Below are positions 9,302 to 13,404 of a stretch of DNA of 38,285 bases, one piece after another; position 1 is the first letter of the stretch; each line of letters begins with the position of its first letter. This DNA comes from a virus. The stretch lies in IMG/VR virus record IMGVR_UViG_3300047457_000508, positions 1-38,285 of that record. One strand, written 5' to 3'. The notes below the pieces were generated by a model. The model did no database searches, was not told where the DNA came from, and worked only from the letters and a program-made list of their open reading frames with translations. The position numbers and the translations under genes were made by a program.

Positions 9302-9665
9302 CTTTCATCTCCACGTCGATGATGTCTGCTTGGGGCGGGCTGTCGGGCCCACCAATGCCGGTGATGTTGATCGTCACAGCCGCCCGTTGCGCGGCGGTCT
9401 TCTCGAACATGCTGACCGGCAGCGCTCGCTCCATACAGAGCTTCAAGGCGGCCATCTGGCCGGGGTGGCCATCTTCCAGCGCGATCTGGATGACCTTCTG
9501 GACGACCTCCTGCCCCTTGCCTTCGATCAGCATCTGCTTCAACTCTTTGATGCGCTGATTGTCGGTTTTGGGTAGTACCGCTGGCGGCACGTACGGCGGG
9601 TCTTTGATTGGCGCGGGCACTTTGTCTCCTGGCTGGAAAGTGGGCGCCGATGCTGCATTCCCCAT
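9294..9665 (-). CDS. Putative terminase small subunit
   Basis: 123-aa protein opening the late operon directly upstream of the terminase genes. The N-terminal 30 residues are Pro-rich and probably disordered. The core (NQRIKELKQMLIEGKGQEVV, then QIALEDGHPGQMAALKLCME, then RALPVSMF) is an alpha-helical pattern I associate with short DNA-recognition proteins annotated as small terminase or DUF5681-like. After it comes a beta strand, AAVTINITGIG. TerS proteins bind the packaging start site and load TerL. The call rests on gene order and helix pattern, with no conserved catalytic signature to check. A longer overlapping frame at 9286-9744 is a shadow. Confidence 0.6.
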   Translation of the reverse strand: MGNAASAPTFQPGDKVPAPIKDPPYVPPAVLPKTDNQRIKELKQMLIEGKGQEVVQKVIQIALEDGHPGQMAALKLCMERALPVSMFEKTAAQRAAVTINITGIGGPDSPPQADIIDVEMKDG

Positions 9666-9715
9666 GACCGTGTGCGGTATGCCACTGCCGTCCTGTCACA
9701 TCAGCGCCTGTGCGC

Positions 9716-9744
9716 ATTCTCTTTTTTGCGCTGGAAGCTGTCAA
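9716..9744 (-). promoter_or_regulatory. Sigma70-type promoter P2 for the late (terminase) operon
   Basis: Reading the minus strand, TTGACA (9744-9739) is followed after 17 bases by GAGAAT (9721-9716). The -35 is perfect and the -10 matches 4 of 6. Transcription would begin near 9709, about 44 bases before the small terminase ATG at 9665. Confidence 0.5.
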
Positions 9745-9756
9745 CTTTTTTGTTGT

Positions 9757-9794
9757 GGCTATTGCCGTTTAGCTAAGAGCCGAATAGCCTTTTT
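9757..9794 (+). terminator. Hairpin with T-run, rightward orientation, inside the late leader
   Basis: GGCTATT (9757-9763) pairs with AATAGCC (9783-9789), followed by five T residues on the plus strand. It would stop rightward (antisense) transcripts. On the minus strand the same bases form a hairpin in the leader of transcripts from promoter P1, with no T-run after it. Confidence 0.45.
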
Positions 9795-9797
9795 GGT

Positions 9798-9850
9798 GTG
9801 GGGGAGAGGGTGGCCCCAAATATATAACCGGGTGAGCCCCCTCCCCCCCC
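9798..9850 (-). other. G/C-tract hairpin in the late-operon leader
   Basis: A G-tract arm (GGGGGAG at 9800-9806 plus GGG at 9808-9810) can pair with a C-tract arm (CTCCCCC within 9837-9850, containing a run of eight C). The loop is AT-rich (AAATATATAAC). In the minus-strand mRNA from promoter P1 this gives a very stable leader structure, and a G-rich strand that might also form a quadruplex. Function unknown. Confidence 0.4.
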
Positions 9851-9858
9851 TATCAATC

Positions 9859-9872
9859 TGATAACATTATCA
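9859..9872. promoter_or_regulatory. Candidate operator TGATAACATTATCA overlapping the P1 -10
   Basis: A 14-bp palindrome (TGATAA, two bases, TTATCA) covers the -10 hexamer of the leftward promoter P1. Twelve of these bases recur inverted at 10248-10259, over the start codon of the small putative DNA-binding gene. A bound repressor here would block P1. Confidence 0.45.
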
Positions 9873-9894
9873 AAATAACAATGCATTATGTCAA
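9866..9894 (-). promoter_or_regulatory. Sigma70-type promoter P1 for the late operon
   Basis: On the minus strand TTGACA (9894-9889), a 17-base spacer and GATAAT (9871-9866) match 11 of 12 consensus positions at optimal spacing. The start point would be near 9859, giving a leader of about 195 bases before the small terminase gene. Between 9666 and 10036 I see no convincing gene, only these promoters, the palindrome and the hairpins. Confidence 0.65.
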
Positions 9895-9918
9895 ATGCAG
9901 GCGGCCATAAACATTTTA

Positions 9919-9934
9919 CATAACGTACGTTATG
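9919..9934. promoter_or_regulatory. Perfect 16-bp palindrome CATAACGTACGTTATG
   Basis: A perfect 16-bp inverted repeat lies 25 bases upstream of the P1 -35 element. This is a usual place for an activator or an upstream repressor site. The binding protein is unknown. Confidence 0.5.
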
Positions 9935-10036
9935 AGAGCGCAAATTACCAGGCGAGCGGGCGCAGGCGGAGGGGCCATTTGCTGGCGGGCGTAGGGCGTG
10001 CGGTTATCGCACATGGATAAATGCAGGCGGGGCCTT

Positions 10037-10249
10037 TCAGCCCTCATCCGTTACAGATTGTTTTTCAGGCTGAATATTGTCTTTAGCACAATTAACACTC
10101 TGCCAGTAAAAATCAATCAAATGCCGAAACCCGGCGCTGATATCGCCCTGGCCCGCGTGGGCCAAAATGGCCGCGTCCGCGTCCGTTAATTGGCGTCGAA
10201 AATGTCGCGTCCGAATTGACGCCGGGCGGCCAGGTTTTATCGACGGCAT
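10037..10249 (-). CDS. Small putative DNA-binding regulator, ribbon-helix-helix-like (70 aa)
   Basis: The N-terminus is basic (KPGRPASIRTRHFRRQLTD), then comes ADAAILAHAGQGDISAGF and an RHLIDFYW helix. The strand-helix-turn-helix pattern with QLTDADAAIL and ISAGFRHLI resembles short ribbon-helix-helix proteins, which bind DNA as dimers through an N-terminal basic strand. The C-terminal 20 residues are polar. It is a lone minus-strand gene inside the regulatory region, flanked by repeats. Its start codon lies inside a 12-base sequence also found at the late promoter, and the TGACCCAAA repeats lie just upstream, which suggests autoregulation. There is no strong ribosome binding site. It is short, so there is some risk it is not expressed. 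Confidence 0.55.
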   Translation of the reverse strand: MPSIKPGRPASIRTRHFRRQLTDADAAILAHAGQGDISAGFRHLIDFYWQSVNCAKDNIQPEKQSVTDEG

Positions 10250-10263
10250 AATGTTATCACTTT

Positions 10264-10500
10264 GTCATGGGTCATTTGGGTCATTTGGTCACGCGATTTT
10301 AATCGCTACCAGTGCAGCTACAAATTGTTTGACGGCGCGCGTCTCGGCGCGCCCTCATATATCTATTACTTTTCCTGAGTACTAGAAAATACATGACCAA
10401 ATGACCCAAAAACACCCAAAAGCTAGACTGCACGCGGCTTTTCGCTTGGGTCATTTGGCCCGCGACAATGACCCAAGCGTGACCAAAATGACCCAATAAT
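10264..10500. repeat. TGACCCAAA repeat cluster (candidate origin iterons or operators)
   Basis: The unit GGGTCATTT or its complement AAATGACCC, with a GGTCA/TGACC half, recurs many times. Tandem copies lie at 10269-10277 and 10278-10286, with a half copy to 10291. Inverted copies lie at 10394-10408, with a degenerate one to 10420. A perfect 13-bp inverted repeat, CGCTTGGGTCATT (10443-10455) and AATGACCCAAGCG (10467-10479), is separated by 11 bases. Further TGACC and TGACCC copies lie at 10480-10496. An AT-rich stretch follows (10497-10590). No gene is visible between 10250 and 10640. Confidence 0.8.
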
Positions 10501-10552
10501 ATTTACAACAAAACAACATAAAAATTATTTTCACGCCCTCATAAAATATTGT
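10497..10552. other. AT-rich stretch beside the repeats, possible DNA unwinding element
   Basis: About 55 bases of mostly A and T (TAATATTTACAAC, then AACATAAAAATTATTTTC and so on) sit between the repeat cluster and a strong promoter. The layout of iterons, inverted repeat and AT-rich stretch is that of many replication origins. This is an inference only. Confidence 0.35.
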
Positions 10553-10580
10553 TTGACACTGTAAAAAAATCTGATATTAT
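10553..10580 (+). promoter_or_regulatory. Strong sigma70-type promoter of the plus-strand early operon
   Basis: TTGACA (10553-10558), a 16-base spacer and TATTAT (10575-10580) match 11 of 12 consensus positions. Transcription should start near 10587, giving a leader of roughly 54 bases to the first gene at 10641. It lies just right of the repeat cluster, so proteins bound there could control it. Confidence 0.75.
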
Positions 10581-10640
10581 ATTTCCACGGCCGGCGCAAA
10601 CGGCCGCAACCAAGCAAACCAAAAACGAAGGGAAAACAAA

Positions 10641-10826
10641 ATGACCAAATTTGAAACGAAGCAAGTCGAAACCATTCGGGCGCACGTCGCGATTGGCAAT
10701 ATCGAATCGGCCGCGCTTGGCCTTTCATCGCTTGTCCGTTGCGCCCGCACGGCGCGCAGCATGGCCGAATTGATGGCCGTCGCGCAAGAATTGGACCTGC
10801 GCAATCATCCGGAATTCCGAGTCTAA
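10641..10826 (+). CDS. Small early protein (61 aa), first gene of the early operon
   Basis: Helical 61-aa protein: TKFETKQVETIRAHVAIGNI, then ESAALGLSSLVRCARTARS, then a MAELMAVAQEL helix. I recognise the pattern as an uncharacterised small protein of proteobacterial phages and plasmids, without a known role. GAAGGG is well placed before the ATG. The block around its start is repeated exactly at the next gene. After the stop, GGCCCGC and GCGGGCC (10836-10842 and 10847-10853) form a 7-bp hairpin without T-run, perhaps an mRNA processing or stability element. Confidence 0.75.
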   Translation: MTKFETKQVETIRAHVAIGNIESAALGLSSLVRCARTARSMAELMAVAQELDLRNHPEFRV

Positions 10827-10856
10827 AAACCCAAAGGCCCGCGCAGGCGGGCCGTC

Positions 10857-10880
10857 AAACGAAGGGAAAACAAAATGACC
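10857..10880 (+). repeat. 24-bp perfect repeat of a translation start region
   Basis: Bases 10857-10880 repeat 10623-10646 exactly. Both end in GAAGGGAAAACAAAATGACC, that is, the ribosome binding site, spacer and first two codons of successive genes. A near copy (GAGGGAAAACAAAATGA) starts the third gene at 11007-11023. Confidence 0.9.
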
Positions 10881-11003
10881 TATCGATTCGCTTTAACTGA
10901 AACCGAAGCCCAGGAAATAGCCCGCCATGAGCGCTTACTCGGGCGCCGTGCGTACATTCTGCAATTGCGGGCGGACTATTTCGAAATTCGTTCTTGGAAA
11001 TAA
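10875..11003 (+). CDS. Very small early protein (42 aa)
   Basis: ATG at 10875 and stop at 11001-11003 give a 42-aa protein: MTYRFALTETEAQEIARHER, then LLGRRAYILQLRADYFEIRS, then WK. The start carries the duplicated ribosome binding block shared with the gene before it, which argues strongly that it is translated. It is an amphipathic, basic, helical protein with no recognised domain. Confidence 0.65.
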   Translation: MTYRFALTETEAQEIARHERLLGRRAYILQLRADYFEIRSWK

Positions 11004-11019
11004 CCGGAGGGAAAACAAA

Positions 11020-11184
11020 ATGAAAGATTCGACCCTAATGATTTTCGGCGGCATTTTTCTTTGCTTCATTACTATTCTTTTAGCCCTAATAAGCGCGCCG
11101 CTATTGTTCACCGGCTTATTTTGCTTCGGCGGCGCCGGCTTGGTACTGGCCGGGCTTTACGAATTAACCGTTAATTTCAATTAA
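11020..11184 (+). CDS. Small membrane protein with two predicted helices (54 aa)
   Basis: The start is ATG 11020, chosen because GGAGGGAAAACAAA precedes it; the frame is open upstream but overlaps the 42-aa gene. After MKDS the protein is almost wholly hydrophobic: TLMIFGGIFLCFITILLALI, a short turn with SAP, then LLFTGLFCFGGAGLVLAGLY, ending ELTVNFN. It should sit in the inner membrane as a hairpin. Possible roles include superinfection exclusion or altering host membrane transport, but no family is recognised. It lies in the early operon far from the lysis genes, so a holin role is unlikely. Confidence 0.7.
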   Translation: MKDSTLMIFGGIFLCFITILLALISAPLLFTGLFCFGGAGLVLAGLYELTVNFN

Positions 11185-11201
11185 AACGAAAGGGCGAAAC
11201 A

Positions 11202-11363
11202 ATGAACAAATTACCAATTATCGCCGGCGCTTTGGCCGGATCTTTGGCGGCGCTTACTTGCGTCGCGATTATCACTGGTGCTGCTACCTGGCCCGAATTG
11301 ATCGGAGGCGCCGTCGCACTGGCCGTGCTAATCGCGGGCCTGATATTGATCGGAAAGGATTAA
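11202..11363 (+). CDS. Small membrane protein with two predicted helices (53 aa)
   Basis: ATG at 11202, preceded by AAAGGGCGAAACA, and TAA at 11361-11363. The sequence is MNKLPIIAGALAGSLAALTC, then VAIITGAATWPE, then LIGGAVALAVLIAGLILIG and KD. It has two hydrophobic helices joined by a TWPEL turn, with Lys at both ends. It directly follows another 2-helix protein of the same size, suggesting a pair that works together in the membrane. Neither is recognised. The gene ends 4 bases before the GP88-like gene. Confidence 0.65.
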   Translation: MNKLPIIAGALAGSLAALTCVAIITGAATWPELIGGAVALAVLIAGLILIGKD

Positions 11364-11367
11364 AACA

Positions 11368-12048
11368 ATGAAGACCGTACATTTAACCCTTAAAAGCGCC
11401 AATGTAAAAACCGGGCCGATTCCGGTTTCCACTACCAGTGCACTATCGTGTTCCGATACCTGCCCGTTTAAAGATAACGGATGCTACGCTGAAAGCGGCC
11501 CGCTTGCTTTGCACTGGCGCGCCGTCACGGCCGGCGAGCGTGGCCTAACCTGGCCTGAATTTTGCGACGCGATCGCGCAATTGCCCGACGGCCAATTATG
11601 GCGCCACAATCAAGCGGGCGATTTGCCAGGCATTGGCGATTACATTAACCCGGCGGCCATGCAACTATTGATTGACGCCAATAGGGGCAAGCGCGGTTTC
11701 ACTTATACACATAAACCCGCGACGCCGGAAAACCTGGAAATAATCCGCGCGGCCAATGCGGCCGGCTTTACCGTCAATTTATCCGCTAATAACTTAGCGC
11801 ACGCCGATACCTTGGCCGATACCGGCGCCGGGCCCGTCGTCACGGTACTACCGACCAATGCGCCCGCGAAAATGACGACGCCGGCCGGCCGGCCCGTGAT
11901 CACTTGCCCGGCGCAAACCCGAGACGACGTCTCATGCGCCGATTGCCAGCTATGCGCCCGCGCCGATCGCCCGACAATTATCGGTTTCCTGGCGCATGGC
12001 ACGGGCGCCAAAAAGGCCGAGAAAATCTACTTTATGGGGAGGGTCTAA
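11368..12048 (+). CDS. Cysteine-rich protein resembling phage GP88-type proteins (226 aa)
   Basis: Eight Cys in 226 aa, most in two clusters. The N-terminal cluster is C28, C32 and C39 (SCSDTCPFKDNGCYAESG). The C-terminal one is C180, C190, C193 and C196 (TCPAQTRDDVSCADCQLCAR). C66 is isolated. Between them lies an alpha/beta part with RHNQAGDLPG, GKRGFTYTHK and GFTVNLSANNL. This paired-Cys layout resembles the uncharacterised phage family around mycobacteriophage gene product 88 (GP88/DUF7227-like) and would suit a zinc or iron-sulfur cluster. Biochemical function is unknown. It is the largest protein of the early operon, so it is probably a host-takeover or nucleic-acid factor. Recognition of the family is tentative. 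Confidence 0.8.
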   Translation: MKTVHLTLKSANVKTGPIPVSTTSALSCSDTCPFKDNGCYAESGPLALHWRAVTAGERGLTWPEFCDAIAQLPDGQLWRHNQAGDLPGIGDYINPAAMQLLIDANRGKRGFTYTHKPATPENLEIIRAANAAGFTVNLSANNLAHADTLADTGAGPVVTVLPTNAPAKMTTPAGRPVITCPAQTRDDVSCADCQLCARADRPTIIGFLAHGTGAKKAEKIYFMGRV

Positions 12049-12050
12049 TT

Positions 12051-12374
12051 ATGTTCAAACGCTATGCACGGGCCACTGGCCGCGACGCCAAAGGGCGCCA
12101 GCTATATCGCATCCCGATTCGAGTTATTTTCACTAATTCGGCCGGGACAATCGACGATTGGATTAACCCGCCGACAATTGATTTTGACATTATCGGCTAC
12201 ACGGCCGCCGAGGCGGCCAATTGGGCCCGAGCGCAGTATGCGACGCGGCCCGAGACTGAAATTATTGCTTGGGGCCCGAAGGGCGGCGAGACGCGGCGCT
12301 TTATTGGTTGGGAAAGCGCCATTGGCGCTGAATTATTGGCGCCGCGCGCGCCCGTCTCGGCGGCGCTTTTTTAA
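12051..12374 (+). CDS. Hypothetical early protein (107 aa)
   Basis: The ATG at 12051 follows the GP88-like stop by two bases. The upstream extension of the frame to 11904 overlaps that gene and is rejected. The protein begins MFKRYARATGRDAKGRQLYR, continues with IPIRVIFTNSAG, and has an IGYTAAEAANWARAQYATRP helix and a GPKGGETRRFIGWESA stretch. It looks like a compact alpha/beta protein, not recognised. The GC-rich codons and frequent GGCC match its neighbours and differ from the structural genes. A hairpin and six T residues overlap its 3' end. Confidence 0.7.
   Translation: MFKRYARATGRDAKGRQLYRIPIRVIFTNSAGTIDDWINPPTIDFDIIGYTAAEAANWARAQYATRPETEIIAWGPKGGETRRFIGWESAIGAELLAPRAPVSAALF
12339..12372 (+). 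terminator. Possible intrinsic terminator inside the early operon
   Basis: GCGCCG (12339-12344) pairs with CGGCGC (12361-12366), followed by TTTTTT (12367-12372), overlapping the end of the 107-aa gene. A second small hairpin, AGCGCC/GGCGCT, lies at 12315-12329. It may cut the amount of mRNA for the last four genes without fully stopping it. Confidence 0.5.
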
Positions 12375-12392
12375 CCTAGTGAGGGCCTGAAA

Positions 12393-12599
12393 ATGAGTCT
12401 ATACGCTGATTTAGTCGCGGCCGGAATTCCGGTATCCAATTGGCAATCGGATCTTTACTTCCCGGTTAGCTATGAGGCGGCCGAAATTCTGGAAAAGTAC
12501 CCGCAGCAAAGCCGATCAATTTTCAAAAGCGAAATTGACGGGCAACCAATGTACGAATGCCCGTTTGCGTTTGATCCTTACTGGCAAAAGCGGGCATGA
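12393..12599 (+). CDS. Conserved small phage protein (68 aa)
   Basis: GAGGG stands upstream of the ATG. The sequence MSLYADLVAAGIPVSNWQSD, then LYFPVSYEAAEILEKYP, then FKSEIDGQPMYECPFAFDPY, matches a pattern I have met in hypothetical proteins of many proteobacterial phages (YADLxxAGxxxxxxxSDLY...DGQPxYxxPFAxDP). The family has no known function. Its stop overlaps the next start by 4 bases. Confidence 0.8.
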   Translation: MSLYADLVAAGIPVSNWQSDLYFPVSYEAAEILEKYPQQSRSIFKSEIDGQPMYECPFAFDPYWQKRA

Positions 12600-12784
12600 G
12601 GCCGCCGCCCGATCATCCACGCTTTACCGGCTCGTTCTGGACCCGGCACGTTTACTACGCATGGTTGGACGACGCCGGCGAAGTAATCCGCTGGTCCACC
12701 GTTAAACCGCCGGCCGGCCAGGCGTATATGCGCCGGGACCCGGTACCGGTTAACACTGAAAATTTCGGAGACGCATTATTATGA
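12596..12784 (+). CDS. Hypothetical early protein (62 aa)
   Basis: The ATG overlaps the previous stop (ATGA), which suggests translational coupling. The sequence is RPPPDHPRFTGSFWTRHVYY, then AWLDDAGEVIRWSTVKPPAG, then a polar end. It is rich in aromatic residues and Pro, and probably a small beta protein. It is not recognised. It ends overlapping the next gene by 4 bases. Confidence 0.65.
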   Translation: MRPPPDHPRFTGSFWTRHVYYAWLDDAGEVIRWSTVKPPAGQAYMRRDPVPVNTENFGDALL

Positions 12785-12999
12785 AAAAGACAATGAAAGC
12801 TAAAGATATCGGAGTCCCTGAAGCGGCCGAAAAGCTACTTCATTATGCCGAGAATGAATTAAAACTATGCGAGCCGCACGCGGCCGCCGCGTTGACAATG
12901 GCCGCCGGCATGCTGGCCGGCGAAAGCGAATCTAATGTATTAACCCTGATCAAAACTATACTTGACACTTATCGCATTTGCTCGGAGGCGAACGAATGA
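12781..12999 (+). CDS. Hypothetical helical early protein (72 aa)
   Basis: An ATG at 12781 overlaps the previous stop. The protein begins MKKTMKAKDIGVPEAAEKLL and continues with helices HYAENELKLCEPHAAAALTM and SNVLTLIKTILDTYRICSE. It has two Cys and no membrane segment. Not recognised. Its stop overlaps the next gene by 4 bases, which fits a tightly coupled set of four small genes at the end of the operon. Confidence 0.65.
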   Translation: MKKTMKAKDIGVPEAAEKLLHYAENELKLCEPHAAAALTMAAGMLAGESESNVLTLIKTILDTYRICSEANE

Positions 13000-13247
13000 A
13001 AACGCAAATTGACTATTCCGCCGGCCACTGGCCGAATCATCTGCGCCCGTTTGAGTACGAATTCGAACCGGGCAAAGTTTTAGCTTGTTTTTTGGAATAT
13101 TCCGAACCGGACCCTGGCGCCGGGTACCCAGGCGGCGCTTGGCTTGTATACGCATTTGCAGGCGGCGTGGATATTGAGGGGATCCTGGCCGATTCAATTA
13201 TCCGCAATATTGAATCGGAGGCGGCATGGCGGTTTTCGGAAAAATAA
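12996..13247 (+). CDS. Hypothetical protein, last gene of the early operon (83 aa)
   Basis: The start at 12996 is chosen over 12978 because GGAGG lies 7 bases before it and it makes a 4-base overlap with the previous stop. The acidic, aromatic protein includes YSAGHWPNHLRPFEYEFEPG, then KVLACFLEYSEPDPGAG, then WLVYAFAGGVDIEGILADSI. It is probably a small alpha/beta fold and not recognised. A palindrome (GATAATAATTATC, 13258-13270) and a strong terminator follow. Confidence 0.7.
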   Translation: MKTQIDYSAGHWPNHLRPFEYEFEPGKVLACFLEYSEPDPGAGYPGGAWLVYAFAGGVDIEGILADSIIRNIESEAAWRFSEK

Positions 13248-13257
13248 TCCTCGCACT

Positions 13258-13270
13258 GATAATAATTATC
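13258..13270. promoter_or_regulatory. 13-bp palindrome GATAATAATTATC
   Basis: A perfect inverted repeat with a single central base, just past the last early gene. Its TGATAA half matches the half-sites at 9859 and 10254, but the spacing is three instead of two bases. It could be another operator or chance in AT-rich DNA. Confidence 0.3.
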
Positions 13271-13363
13271 CTAAAATCGATCTTGCCAGCGCGCGGTTAG
13301 GGTTTCCCTCCCTTTTTCCCTTGATCGCGCTTTGGTGATGTAAGTCTCTGAAATGCGATCTTT

Positions 13364-13401
13364 GCCCGGCCCGGTATTAACCGCGCGCCGGGCTTTTTTT
13401 T
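13364..13401 (+). terminator. Intrinsic terminator of the plus-strand early operon
   Basis: GCCCGGC (13364-13370) pairs with GCCGGGC (13387-13393), followed by eight T residues. An inner CGG/CCG pair extends the stem. It lies between the convergent early operon and the primase-helicase gene, whose stop is at 13407-13405. The T-run faces rightward, so it mainly stops the plus-strand transcript. Confidence 0.88.
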
Positions 13402-13404
13402 CGC

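Noticed and set aside
9286-9744. Long minus-strand frame (152 aa) over the small terminase gene
   Set aside because: It overlaps the 123-aa gene in another frame, crosses promoter P2, and its protein is low-complexity Arg/Ala/His-rich, typical of a shadow frame.
9998-10189. Plus-strand 63-aa frame in the control region
   Set aside because: It is antisense to the better-supported 70-aa gene and its protein has no sensible pattern.
10264-10500. Repeats as a CRISPR array
   Set aside because: Units are about 9 bases, occur in both orientations and lack uniform spacers; no cas genes are present.
12781-13247. Toxin-antitoxin pair at the end of the early operon
   Set aside because: Two small coupled genes invite this reading, but neither shows a known toxin fold or antitoxin DNA-binding motif.
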